64,000 nt of DNA, from assembly GCF_026262505.1 (NCBI RefSeq), contig NC_067206.1, positions 38,639,660 to 38,703,659 on the forward strand, written 5' to 3'. The DNA is from Trichomonas vaginalis G3. Taxonomy: Eukaryota > Parabasalia > Trichomonadida > Trichomonadidae. How positions within the stretch are numbered: the stretch's first letter is position 1; each line of letters starts with the position of its first letter. Of this stretch, positions 1-9,924 are shown in pieces. Below the pieces are notes generated by a model. The model saw nothing but the letters and a program-made list of their open reading frames with translations. It was not told the origin of the DNA and ran no database searches. A program made the translations under genes and the position numbers.

Positions 1-835
1 TCCCGAAATGCAAGGTTAAGATTTTAGCAGCGACTAACTTTGAGTGTACATATATAATTGTTATACTGAGTACTTTCTATCTGTGTTACTTATTTGAGTC
101 TAAGAGCCATTTGTCAGATTTTCCCGAAATGCAAGGTTAAGATTTTAGCAGCGACTAACTTTGAGTGTACATATATAATTGTTATACTGAGTACTTTCTA
201 TCTGTGTTACTTATTTGAGTCTAAGAGCCATTTGTCAGATTTTCCCGAAATGCAAGGTTAAGATTTTAGCAGCGACTAACTTTGAGTGTACATATATAAT
301 TGTTATACTGAGTACTTTCTATCTGTGTTACTTATTTGAGTCTAAGAGCCATTTGTCAGATTTTCCCGAAATGCAAGGTTAAGATTTTAGCAGCGACTAA
401 CTTTGAGTGTACATATATAATTGTTATACTGAGTACTTTCTATCTGTGTTACTTATTTGAGTCTAAGAGCCATTTGTCAGATTTTCCCGAAATGCAAGGT
501 TAAGATTTTAGCAGCGACTAACTTTGAGTGTACATATATAATTGTTATACTGAGTACTTTCTATCTGTGTTACTTATTTGAGTCTAAGAGCCATTTGTCA
601 GATTTTCCCGAAATGCAAGGTTAAGATTTTAGCAGCGACTAACTTTGAGTGTACATATATAATTGTTATACTGAGTACTTTCTATCTGTGTTACTTATTT
701 GAGTCTAAGAGCCATTTGTCAGATTTTCCCGAAATGCAAGGTTAAGATTTTAGCAGCGACTAACTTTGAGTGTACATATATAATTGTTATACTGAGTACT
801 TTCTATCTGTGTTACTTATTTGAGTCTAAGAGTCA
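1..835. repeat. 121-bp tandem satellite, about 6.9 copies
   Basis: A 121-bp unit starting TCCCGAAATGCAAGG recurs with starts at 1, 122, 243, 364, 485, 606 and 727. By eye the copies are identical until the last one, which changes near its end (gagtctaagagTcatttc) and runs into single-copy sequence. The array continues off the left edge. Near-perfect identity points to recent amplification or homogenisation. No gene reads through it convincingly; the short open frame at its right end is incidental. Confidence 0.97.
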
Positions 836-1468
836 TTTCTACCATAGAACTAGATATTGTCTCTCATTAAATATATATAACTGTAAACTGCTTAATTCAT
901 TTATCTATTTAGATAAAATTATATTTATATAAGATTTCATGTTATTATTTCATCTTTATTATTTTTTTTATTCCTTTGAAAAGTGACACTGGATAGTTTG
1001 TCCCTTTCTCTCCTGTAATACCATTCATATTACAACTGTGTCATTCATTTAGGTCATATCACGCAATTTAACTCTTCAGGTCCAAGTTCCTCCGAGACAA
1101 GGGTATATTAGAGGAACTTGGCTCTGAATTAAAATATTAAGCCTTGGGGTATGGTAAGATTGAAGCTTTGCAAACAATTCCTTATGTTATGATTCTTGAA
1201 ACACCGATTTGGAGAGGAATCTAATCATGAGAGAACGTCTGTACCAAGCTCTAGTTCAGCATAGGCTAATTTCTTCAAATGAAGTTCTTGGAGCCGATAT
1301 TTAACAGATCTATCCTTATAATACAAGAATAAAAAATCTAAAAAAAAAATCATGAAGGAGCAGCGATATTGGCAAAAGCAACTTCTCCCAGCTCCAAAAG
1401 ATATATTTGTATTCAAAAAATAACTATAAAAATAATAGTTTATTCGTAACTTTGCAAAAACAAAATTT
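836..1468. other. intergenic sequence without a recognisable gene
   Basis: AT-rich sequence between the satellite and the broken membrane-protein gene. It contains a GAAAAGTGACA motif near 978-988, the reverse complement of the TGTCACTTTT motif seen before several genes here, and one strong inverted repeat at 1082-1122. I see no credible coding frame. Confidence 0.6.
1082..1122. repeat. 11-bp perfect inverted repeat (hairpin)
   Basis: CCAAGTTCCTC (1082-1092) and GAGGAACTTGG (1112-1122) are exact reverse complements around a 19-nt loop. The stem is GC-richer than its surroundings. No gene is adjacent, so its role (terminator, relic element end, RNA hairpin) is unknown. Confidence 0.75.
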
Positions 1469-2238
1469 TTAGGCGTCTTCTTCGGCATCATCGATAGCAA
1501 TATCATCAACGAGATCTTCGTCGATATTCTGAATAGTTGGCTCTCCATTGTTGCCTCCAAATACTTTATAAGATAATTTTGCGCACCAACCTTTGTAAAC
1601 AGCAAATAAGCATACAGCGCATAATACTATGAGTATTCCTGTAGCGTAGTAGAAGTTATAGTAAGAGTGATCTGGTGATGCAGGCTTAGAACAATCTAAT
1701 TCGTGTCTGAGAGGTTTGAAGAACCTATCTTCCATGCTATTCACGTTAACAATAGGAATTATCTTTCTGTTGCAGATATCTGTAGTTGTATTCTCTGCAA
1801 ATTCGAGTTTATAAATAAATGTTGTATTATCTCCGAAATTTGAGTATTTAATGTAGCCATCGTTATTGCCAACGAACTCGCATTGAGAATAATTGCATAT
1901 TGTTGTAGGAACAACTTTTGAGTTTTCGGCTTTCATATAAACAAGATTTGGATTTCCTTGGTTCTTACGACGCTCCATAAAGGCTTTTACTGTTCCTTCT
2001 CTATCGAAATTCGAGAATACGCATACGTTTTCCTTTAAAAATGTGGATGGAGTGAGTTCATCAACGAGGTATTGCTTTGTTTGATAATAGTTTGCACCAC
2101 CAGCACATTCTGTTGCTGGTAATAGCCATAATTTAAGCGTAACATCAGATGTGAATGTTATTTGAGATTTGGAGATTTCACCAGTAATAGTAACGGCTTG
2201 GAAGTCATCGATTTTATTTATGAAATTGGAATTTGTTA
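1469..2238 (-). pseudogene. C-terminal part of a type I membrane protein, broken upstream
   Basis: The open frame on the minus strand runs upstream of its first ATG (1978) to about 2238, where continuation needs a frame change, so this is a 3' fragment. It encodes an extracellular-like region with several Cys and N-x-T sites. One hydrophobic span follows (about residues 108-130 counted from the ATG at 1978, YYATGILIVLCAVCLFAVY). The short acidic tail ends DDIAIDDAEEDA. Ectodomain, one transmembrane helix and a short acidic tail is common in trichomonad surface families, but I cannot name the family. Confidence 0.6.
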
Positions 2239-2399
2239 AATTCCATTTTCTATTGTTGCTTCAACGAGCTTTTTACTTTTGAAAAAATATGAGCGCTGTT
2301 TTTGCCATTTTTAGTATTGATAATTAACCTCTCTTGAGACTGTAATGAAATGTCGTAAAATCCTGGTTCTGATATTTCTTTTGATGATATGAAATTAAA

Positions 2400-3081
2400 A
2401 AGAAACGAAATCATTTTTGTCACTTTTCGGAGTGATTTTTAAACAAGTTTGAATTTAGATGATTCATTACACAATGAAAGCGATAATAGCTCAACATCAA
2501 GACATCCTATCGATTCCAATGTTATGTTTTTCAAAGTACAGGCAAGGATAATCAAATTACACGTAGTATTAAATAATTCATTTGATATTTTATGTGTTTT
2601 GATTAGTCATTACTTCAATGTATTAAATTTGTTTGGCAGCCTCAAGATAGAATAAGATATGGCTATAACCTAATGAGCAAAGCTAATTCAAAAAAATTAT
2701 ATTTGAACTTTAAATAATGGCATTCAATATATGTGAACGCATTATTTTTAGGATGTTATGGTAAATTTGAGTATATTGAGTAATTTTATTATGTTTGATT
2801 AAATAAGAGTGACAAGATGGCACAATGCTCTCTTGGTGCTCACCATATTTCATATATCTGGCTTTTGTTTGTGTGAAATCCATAGAATTGCATAGTACCG
2901 TATCAAAAATGCCAAATTGTTGGAATTTGAATGAATTGTAGGCCAAAGATGAAGATCATTCACAAATGATGGCCTTGAAGTAAAAGATACTTCTTTGTTT
3001 CGTAAAGAATATGGAGTTCTAACAAAAAAGCTAAGGATCAAGAATCAACAATCCCAACATTGGTTTCTCAGCATCCTACTA

Positions 3082-3084
<3 letters not shown>
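2400..3084. other. left host flank of Maverick copy 1
   Basis: No convincing gene; the short open frames overlap on both strands and resemble nothing known. A TTTGTCACTTTTCGG motif lies near 2417-2431. The last six bases (3079-3084, CTACTA) are the target-site duplication of the adjacent Maverick. Confidence 0.55.
3079..3084. repeat. target-site duplication, left copy (CTACTA)
   Basis: CTACTA directly precedes the A28 run that starts the element. The same six bases directly follow the T28 run at the other end (27809-27814). Six base pairs is the known target-duplication length of Polinton/Maverick elements. Confidence 0.9.
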
Positions 3085-3112
<28 letters not shown>

Positions 3113-3115
<3 letters not shown>

Positions 3116-3159
3116 TAGTGGGGCTTCCAGGCACTTCGTGCCCTCTAGCCCCGAAGATG
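3113..3159. repeat. terminal hairpin of Maverick copy 1
   Basis: Just inside the poly-A tip, GGGGCT (3120-3125) can pair with AGCCCC (3149-3154), enclosing the inner hairpin GGCAC-ttc-GTGCC (3130-3142). The same two-stem layout occurs at the tip of copy 2 (49510-49544) with a different inner stem. This suggests the structure, not only the sequence, is kept. A role in end recognition, replication or packaging is inferred. Confidence 0.75.
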
Positions 3160-3544
3160 TTTAGTATAAATGAAGTCTTGACAAAACATTTACGAAGAAA
3201 TCTCAACAAAGTCTTTACGAAGAAGTCTTGACAAAACATTTACGAAGAAGTCTTGACAAAACATTTACGAAGAAATCTCAACAAAGTCTTTACGAAGAAG
3301 TCTTGACAAAGTCTTTACGAAGAAGTCTTGACAAAGTCTTTACGAAGAAGTCTTGACAAAGTCTTTACGAAGAAGTCTTGACAAAGTCTTTATGAAGAAG
3401 TCTTGACAAAACATTTACGAAGAAATCTTGACAAAGTCTTTATGAAGAAGTCTTGACAAAATATTTACGATGAAATCTCAACAAAGTCTTTACGAAGAAA
3501 TCTTAACAAAACATAGACAAGAAAGTTCATGAGTGTAAATGACC

Positions 3545-3615
3545 CAAAAATATATTTTAGGGTAGAAGGGTATATCTACCCGTTTTCTACCCTCATTTCT
3601 ACCCTCTTGAATTTT
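3545..3615 (+). repeat. hexamer-array module (GGGTAG type), left TIR
   Basis: An AT box (AAAATATATTTTA) is followed by two GGGTA half-sites, the core TATATCTACCC, then further TCTACCC/CTACCC half-sites spaced by T-rich linkers, ending CTTGAATTTTCATGAATTTT. The same layout recurs at about 20 intergenic places in the two Mavericks. It looks like an iterated protein-binding array, an inference from symmetry and repetition. Confidence 0.75.
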
Positions 3616-3810
3616 CATGAATTTTACACCAAAAATATACTACTAGGGTCATTTACGAAGAAATCTCAACAAAGTCTTTACGAAGAAATCTTAACAAAGT
3701 CTTTACGATGAAATCTCAACAAAGTCTTTACGAAGAAGTCTTAACAAAGTCTTTACGAAGAAATCTTGACAAAGTCTTTACGAAGAAGTCTTAACAAAGT
3801 CTTTACGAAG

Positions 3811-3897
3811 AAATTCATGAAAATTCAAGAGGGTAGAAATGAGGGTAGAAAACGGGGTAGATATACCCTTCTACCCTAAAATATATTTTTGGGTCAT
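3811..3897 (-). repeat. hexamer-array module (GGGTAG type), left TIR, inverted
   Basis: Reverse-orientation copy of the module at 3545-3615. It starts with TTCATGAAAATTCAAGAGGG and ends with the AT box. With the first module it forms a large inverted pair about 200 bp apart, inside the 25-bp repeat array. Confidence 0.75.
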
Positions 3898-3991
3898 TTA
3901 CACTCATTTACGAAGAAATCTCAACAAAGTCTTTACGAAGAAGTCACAACAAAACATCTGTCAAAAACCTTAACCGAGTAGTTTTCATGTT

Positions 3992-4016
3992 TGTCACTTT
4001 TCTGTCACTTTTCAGG
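3992..4016 (+). promoter_or_regulatory. double TGTCACTTTT motif before the methylase gene
   Basis: Two direct copies of TGTCACTTTT separated by one base, followed by CAGG, lie about 27 bp before the methylase ATG. The same pair precedes the copy 2 methylase (49562-49586). Single or multiple copies precede host genes in this window (39883, 38890 minus, 47173-47247 minus). It is probably a host-type upstream element borrowed by the transposon. Confidence 0.6.
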
Positions 4017-4042
4017 GAAAAAACATTTTTATTGTATATAAA

Positions 4043-4859
4043 ATGAATTTTACAAAACCACCGTTACCCTTCTTTGGAAATAAGAGTAGATGTAAAGATA
4101 TTCTATTGAGAGAACTTAAGAAACTACCGAATGGTCTAACATTTGTAGACTTGTTCGGTGGAAGTTTCTATATATCTCATTTGTGCCATACAATATTTCC
4201 TGACTCAAAGATTATATGCAATGACTTCGACAACTATATGAACCGTCTCAAACATATACCAGACACAAACAAAATATTGAAAGAGTTAAAAGAAAAGATA
4301 CCTATAGGTAAGATGGAACGTATACCATTAGATAAGAAAATACTGTCAGAGAGGTTTTGAAAAAGGCAGAGTATATTGACTGGGATAGTATATCTGCTAG
4401 ACTATTATATAGTGGTGCTATAAGAGTTCATGACATTGAAACACTTATGTCAAAAGTTTATATCTTAACTATACAAATGTTTTCAAAGAGGACATAGAAA
4501 AATATATTGAGGGTATAGAGTTTGTGAGATGTCATTGGACAGAGTTGTATGAAAAATATAAAGACAAGGAAAATGTTTTCTTTATAGTGGACCCGCCGTT
4601 CTATAACACATGGGATTTTCAATACCAAGTAGACTGGACTTTGAGAGACTCTTTAGAAACTTTAGACGTTTTACATAACCATCCATGCTTTTACTTTACA
4701 TCCGATAAAAGTGGTTTGGAAAGTGTCATGAGATGGTTAGAGGACATACATGACTATGAGTTTAGATACGATAAGATAGAATATGAGAGAGGTCCTATAA
4801 ACTGGAGAAAGTGTCATAACAAAGAAATTTTACTAGTAAGTAAATGTGGTTTGAAATAG
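4043..4859 (+). pseudogene. D12-class DNA adenine methylase, frameshifted
   Basis: Same gene as 49614-50432, with at least two single-base losses (about 4340 and 4455). The N-terminal motifs PFFGNK and FVDLFGGSF (AdoMet-binding motif I) are in the first fragment. The catalytic VDPPFYN motif (DPPY type) is in the last fragment. Sequence is otherwise nearly identical to copy 2, so the breaks are recent. An intact version would methylate N6 of adenine in DNA. The 3' end overlaps the small membrane-protein gene. Confidence 0.88.
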
Positions 4860-4975
4860 GACTTCTTGTTTTAGGTTTTTTCCATTGTGTCATTTACTTA
4901 TTTGACGTGGCAGAAAGATATAGAGAATATGAAGATGAACCAATGCCTGCAAATGTCCAGTATATGTACTCGTAA
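4844..4975 (+). CDS. small single-span membrane protein (43 aa)
   Basis: ATG at 4844 in a different frame inside the end of the methylase gene. The protein starts MWFEIGLLVLGFF and ends NVQYMYS. One hydrophobic helix (about residues 5-24) precedes a charged tail (YREYEDEP). It is intact in both Mavericks, with only conservative differences (YLFDVAERY versus YFFDVAEKY), which argues for a real gene despite its length. It may be a membrane anchor or minor virion protein; no family recognised. Confidence 0.7.
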   Translation: MWFEIGLLVLGFFHCVIYLFDVAERYREYEDEPMPANVQYMYS

Positions 4976-4998
4976 GAGATATTTTTATCTAATATTAA

Positions 4999-5360
4999 AT
5001 GGACGCACAGAACTTAGCGAATGCACAGCAACCTGGACAACCAAACCCAGAGAATATTCCAAATGAAGTTAGAATACAAACTGCAATGGCAACTATGGTC
5101 AAGTGCCAACAGATGTACAAATGCAAACTGCCATGTCAAATGACGCTGCGTTAGGTTTGCCACCATGGTATGCAAATATGAGATGGAAAGAGTTTTATAC
5201 AAACCCTGAAGTGGGATATAAACAACTTTATGCAGATGACGCGAACACAGGAGTTGACCCAGAATATGTTTTCTACCAGAGGAGAAATAGAATGTATGAG
5301 CTCCAGTTAAAGAATGCTATGGAACTCAGAAGGAAACGTAAGAGACTAGGTGGACATTAG
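4999..5360 (+). pseudogene. conserved Maverick protein (120-aa type), one frameshift
   Basis: Counterpart of 50572-50934. It begins MDAQNLANAQQPGQPNPENI and lacks one A near 5091, which splits the frame; the rest (residues about 38-120) stays open. The intact protein has a Gln/Asn/Pro-rich start, a WYANMRWKEFY segment and a basic end (RKRKRLGGH). It follows the membrane-protein gene behind an ATATTAAATG leader. Function unknown; position among structural genes suggests a small virion protein. Confidence 0.75.
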
Positions 5361-5377
5361 ATTTTACATATAGTAAA

Positions 5378-5619
5378 ATGGGTTTCTTTGGAAGAATAGG
5401 AAACTTCTTTCGAAATGTTGGAAGAGGTATATGGAATGGAATAAAATCTGTCGGAAGAGGAATTTGGAACGGAGTCAAAAATATTGGCAAAGAGGTAGGT
5501 CAGTTCGTTGGTATTATACCTAAAGACCTGAACCAGAAGAACAAGCTCCTGTTATACAACAGCCTGAACCTGCACCACAGTCTAGTTGGCAACCAAATCC
5601 AACACCTCAACCGTATTAA
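5378..5619 (+). pseudogene. Gly-rich amphipathic small protein, frameshift near its end
   Basis: Starts MGFFGRIGNFFRNVGRGIWN and has repeated VGRGIWNG(I/V)K units, giving an amphipathic, basic, Gly/Phe/Trp-rich N-terminus. A missing C near 5530 changes the frame of the Pro/Gln-rich tail. The copy 2 version is broken at a different place (just after the ATG). Such peptides resemble membrane-active minor capsid peptides in composition. Gly at position 2 could allow N-myristoylation. Both ideas are inference. Confidence 0.7.
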
Positions 5620-5631
5620 AAAATCATATTT

Positions 5632-6472
5632 TTACCGTTCGATAGTAGTTGTATATGAAACTAAGTTCTAAGTAAAACGCGTGGTATAATGGAATTATTC
5701 TCTTTCTTCCATCTGTAGTAAACCATACTTGAAAGTCTGAAATACTTCCACTCGGTGGTTCATATAGCTTTGTAGGTTTTCGTAAAAGTCATTTGCCAAG
5801 CATAAAAAGAGTTTTGGGCGCCAGAAAATGAAGCATGAACAATAATAGCATCTGAGTCGAAAACATTTTCATATGTTCCATTAGGGTTTTCGACTTCATA
5901 AAAGTTCGGGTGTACTGGATATGCTGCAGGCTGATTTAACATCCTCAAAAATCTATACCATGCCAAGTTGTTATATTTTGTAGAAATATAAACGTCTTCT
6001 CCAAGGTCTTCTATTCTATTGATTTTAACAGTTGCATTTTTCCTGTCATATATAATATCGAGATGGTACTCTCCTTCGTCAATGTTGTACTGTTTTGCAT
6101 ATTCGAGATAGATATCGTTTATTTTTTCTTGAAAAGCTTGAAGAGTTGTTTCTAAGTTTACAAGCAAATTCACTTGTAAAAGTTTTCCCTGTTCAAATTT
6201 CTCATACGTACGTTTTTCTTTGTTATAGTATCGAATTTCAAAAGCGACCGTAAATGGGAAACCATGTATGGCTTCTGAAATGAACTTCATTCTACGAAAG
6301 CCAATAGCTTTTTGTGACGGATGGGTCTCTTAGCCATCTCAAATGGGTAGTCAAAACGATAGCCTTCATGCTTTACGGTCTCTGTCTCAAACTTTTGACC
6401 TACGTTAGTAAAAAGTTCATCTAATGGTTTAGTTGTAGCAACTCTTGAATTTTCTTTTTCTATTGAAAGCAT
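5632..6472 (-). pseudogene. conserved Maverick protein (279-aa type), broken
   Basis: Counterpart of 51206-52045 (minus), with breaks near 5815 and 6315. It is a paralogue of the plus-strand gene at 12117-12977: shared features are K-P-L-D near residue 17, YRFD(Y/F)P, A-I-G-F-R-R and FSDFQVWFTT near the end. It diverges from the fibre gene across a short shared AT-rich promoter (6473-6490). Function unknown; two divergent copies per element suggest two forms of one structural protein. Confidence 0.8.
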
Positions 6473-6490
6473 ATTTTATCTAGAATAAAA

Positions 6491-7770
6491 ATGTCGAAAG
6501 AAACAGCGTCTATGAGAGAAATACAACACAACCGACAACTCATTTTGCAAGTCTAAATAAGAACACAACAAACTTTTCAAACTATTCTAAGATATCTGAG
6601 TCATTGAAAGAAAGGAAACTTAAAACTGACATTAAACCCAATGACAGATGAGTTTCTGTTTCAAGACAGTAAGAACCATACTGTCTGTGTAAATCCAACA
6701 AAAGGAACTTTAAACGAGAAGCCTATAAAAGAACTTCTTTTGAAAGCAGATATTGACAAAAGCTGACAAAGAGTATGTCATTGAAAAAGTTCAAGAAGAA
6801 CATGACAGAGCAGATGCAACATATGCAACAAAAGAGGATGTTGAAAAGAAAGCTGACAAAGAGTATGTTGACGATGTTAGCATATCTGGCTAGTGGGTTA
6901 GTGAAGAAGGCAGATAAGGAATATGTGGATGAAAAAGACAATGAAATTAAAGAAAGGGTTGAATGGTATAATGAACGGACATCGAAGATTTTTAGAAGGT
7001 AAGCCAATACAGGGTGGGTTTCAGGATGTTTAGACCTTAAAGCGGATAAAGAAACTGTAGATATGTTGGCACAAACGGTTTCAAGTCATACCAGAGGTTT
7101 AATGGAAGATGGACAACAGTTGAAAGAGCTTGAGAAAGGTGTTACAGAGTTAAGGAATACAAAAGCAGACTCGACATGGATAAAAGGATATGTAGATGCA
7201 ACAAAAGAACGTATTTTCGCATGGACAGAAGAACATACCCACAAAAATATCATAGACATAGCATCTCTGACGTAAATGAACTTGAAGAAAAGTTATATAA
7301 AAAAGCAGACAAAACAGAGCTTCAAACATTAAAGACAGAAATACTTCAAAACAGTATATCCTATAGGTTCTATTTATACGTCAATGAACTCTACCAGACC
7401 AGAAGTATACTTGGTTTTGGAACTTGACTCAAATAGTCGACAGTTTTTGTATTGTGCAAACTCTTCAAAGGAAACAGGTGGAAGTAAAACGATTTCAGGT
7501 GAAAATTTACCTGCACACAGTCACTACATAGATTTAAGTACATCTCAAGCAGGTTGGCATAAGCATAGATATTGGATTGGTCAGGAATGACAAAAGGTAA
7601 AGGATATGATGTTAAAGACAACGTTAAGTTTGCTATAGATTGTTACTGGAGTAACACTGAGGAGGAGGAAACCATACACATCGCGTTTCAGGGTATACGC
7701 AACAACGGGACAAAGTAAAGACTACATGCCACCTTACATGACAGTTTACGCATGGTATAGAATTGCTTAG
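6491..7770 (+). pseudogene. phage-like fibre protein, multiply frameshifted
   Basis: N-terminal (about 80 residues) and C-terminal (about 140 residues) parts match the intact gene at 52064-53395. The middle is different: it has repeated KADKEYVDE-type heptad segments and no HTHTIANI repeats. Breaks occur throughout (for example about 6550, 6890, 7010, 7275, 7415 and 7590). The C-terminal domain has the phage tail-collar look (GGSKTISGENLPAHSHY, ending MPPYMTVYAWYRIA). Probably a receptor-binding or attachment protein. Confidence 0.85.
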
Positions 7771-8714
7771 TCGTCATTTTCAACTTCTTTAGCATATTCG
7801 TCAGGAGTTGTCTTATATTTGTTAGGAACTGTCTTTGAAAGTATACCACCTTGAACTTTGACAAGTTTGAAACGAGGTCTGACAATAGTAGTTTTATCTT
7901 CTGCTTGCAGTGTGTACATTTTTGCCATGTTTGCCTAAAACTTCATAATATTCTCTTGTATACTTTCTTCTATTTTTACGAACACGAACGTGAGTACCTG
8001 TCGAGTTCCCATTGTTGTCTAGTCAATAGTATTTTCATATGGGTCGCGTTTAGGTATTTCTATTTTTACTTTGTCACCTTTCTTAAGTTTGAAGCCTGGC
8101 ATTCTTTTGTTTGTCTCTTTTGACTAAACTATTAAATATATAGTCTTCTCTAAGTCGGGGTTGTTTTTCATTTCTTCAGGGGAGTGGTTCCAAACCTTTT
8201 TTGTTTACGGCTATTGTAAATATTTAAAACTTGTCTCATCTTTGCCTGGGAGAAGTGTCTATATTTGTCATCATATGACATTTCATTTGCTTCACCACCT
8301 TGTGGTTGGTTTAAGTCTCTTAAGATTTTATACAACTGTCAATGACACCAAGAGCAGAATGGTTTTGGTCGACAATGAAATATTGGTTACATTTTTTTGA
8401 ACGCAGATAGTTTTTAATATCGTCTGATTTGAAAGAACTTCACAGTCAGATGTCAGTTTTGTTGGATGGTATTTGTCAACGAAGATTGTCAAAGCAGTTT
8501 TCACATCTAAATATTTTTGGACTGTAATGGTATGGCTTCACAGTATCTTGTGTTTTGACCGACAAATATTAGCCAGTATGGTGGCCATTCTCTATACCTC
8601 GAATGTTTTCCAAGATATCCATAAACCAAGCATTTGGTGTTGAACTAAAGATTTTACCATGAGTGCTTTCTTTGTTGCTTTAGAAACATACGGGTCCTTG
8701 TTTGGATTCGTCAT
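7767..8714 (-). pseudogene. retroviral-type integrase of Maverick, frameshifted
   Basis: Counterpart of the intact 53392-54351 gene. The catalytic-core stretch around FIVDQNHSALGVID is readable and, as in copy 2, has Asp where integrases have the third catalytic Glu. Several indels across 7770-8700 break the frame. Its stop shares bases with the fibre-gene stop (convergent overlap TTAG). It can no longer make an enzyme from this copy. Confidence 0.88.
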
Positions 8715-8731
8715 TTTTTACCCTATAAGAA

Positions 8732-9125
8732 ATGGTTTATTTGGCGCATTAGCAGGAGTTGCATCCAGATTTTTGCCGCAGTGGGAACAATAGCCAGAGG
8801 TGTATTTGGAGTGAAGGAAGATTTTGAGTACATTAGGTATACTTAAAGAGAAAGCACAACCTATTATACAACTGTACAGAAAGGTTGGGATGTAGCACGA
8901 GATGCAGCAAATCTTATTCCAAATCCTGAAACAAGAGGAAAAGTTCAAGGATGGATGGACAATGTAGAAGACAAGCAGGAAACTACTATAACAAAGCAAA
9001 TGACTACTATAACCAAGCAGGCACTACATGGACCAAGGTGAAAGATTCTTTAACAGAGGATATAACCATGCACAACAATGGGTAAACAACAACAACCTCA
9101 ACCGCCTCAAACTTGGGGAATGTAA
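8732..9125 (+). pseudogene. small glycine/hydrophobic protein (133-aa type), frameshifted
   Basis: Counterpart of 54369-54770. One G is missing right after the ATG (ATGGTTTATTTGG versus ATGGGTTTATTTGG), and more indels follow. The original encodes a hydrophobic N-terminus, a GWDVARDATN helix and a Tyr/Asn/Gln-rich tail (NYYNKANDYYNQAG). Confidence 0.75.
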
Positions 9126-9143
9126 AATTTTTACTGAGATGAA

Positions 9144-9298
9144 ATGAACAATACAGCATTGAGACAAATGGGTTCAAGATGGATTGTCGACTTCCAGCAG
9201 TTCACACCACGTGTTTTGTCAAGTTCTTCCTATACCTCAGGAAGTTTTAGACCGACTTAAAAAACAAACAACAACCAGTTGAAAACAAACCAAACTAA
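9144..9298 (+). pseudogene. 50-aa conserved Maverick protein, frameshifted
   Basis: Counterpart of 54790-54942, behind the same TTTTTACTGAGATGAA leader. Missing or extra bases near 9183, 9200 and 9263 change the frame. The copy 2 product is a small basic protein ending KPQQPVENKPN. Confidence 0.6.
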
Positions 9299-9316
9299 AA
9301 TTTTTACTGAGATGAA

Positions 9317-9895
9317 ATGAACCGAAGAAGTTGAAACGGTAGATTTTGACACCAACAAAAAGTTCAGAACCATTGTCAAAAACTGTCAAAGAACTTACAG
9401 ATGAAGAGAAAAATTCAATAATAGAAAGTGCCAGGTCTGGAAATACAAACCCTAACTATAAAGTCACTTTTCATAGAAATGGAACGGCTAGTATCTCAAA
9501 AAAGAAACAGACCTCACAAATAAAATATTGAAGTCTGAAGGAGCTTTCGAGACAACAGATGGAAAGTTTACTTCACTGACCAACAGTTCATTATAGAACA
9601 TCTCATTGACTTAGAGTCGAAATATTCTAAACTTTACAACAAACACAAAAAGTTGAAAGGAAAACAAAAACAAATGGCATATGATATTTACGAAGATGTT
9701 GACGACACAACCATACTGCAAGTGAGGTAAAGTCAGAGGAACCGAAAAGTGACGAAAAACCGATAGAAGAAGAAAAACCAAAAACTGAAGATAAACCAAA
9801 ACCAAAGGTTAGTTTCAAACTAAACCAAGCCAACCTTCATTAGCTGGTATGGGTTGGCGTCAAGGCTTATGGCAGCGGGAGGTTATGTTAAGTAA
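9317..9895 (+). pseudogene. charged protein (194-aa type), frameshifted
   Basis: Counterpart of 54962-55546. It contains KELTDEEKNSIIESARSGNT, a Lys-rich middle (KKHKKLKGKQKQ) and an acidic Pro/Lys/Glu-rich stretch ending LAGMGW. Indels near 9345, 9513, 9570 and 9810 break it. No known family. Confidence 0.7.
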
Positions 9896-9924
9896 AGAAA
9901 AAAATATTTTTTTATTTTTATAAA

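Larger units (their letters stand above)
3085..3969. repeat. left terminal inverted repeat of Maverick copy 1
   Basis: Order from the tip: A28, GGGTAGTGGGGCTTCC, a hairpin (GGCAC-ttc-GTGCC), then about 20 units of a roughly 25-bp repeat (ACGAAGAAGTCTTGACAAAG type). Two hexamer-array modules in opposite orientation (3545-3615 and 3811-3897) interrupt the units. The sequence mirrors 26924-27808. Units vary between TCTTGAC and TCTCAAC and between AAAGTCTTT and AAACATTT. Confidence 0.93.

Noticed and set aside
2710-3239. Several 60-80 codon frames around the left Maverick boundary
   Set aside because: They overlap each other on both strands, cross the poly-A tip and TIR repeats, and have no family features.
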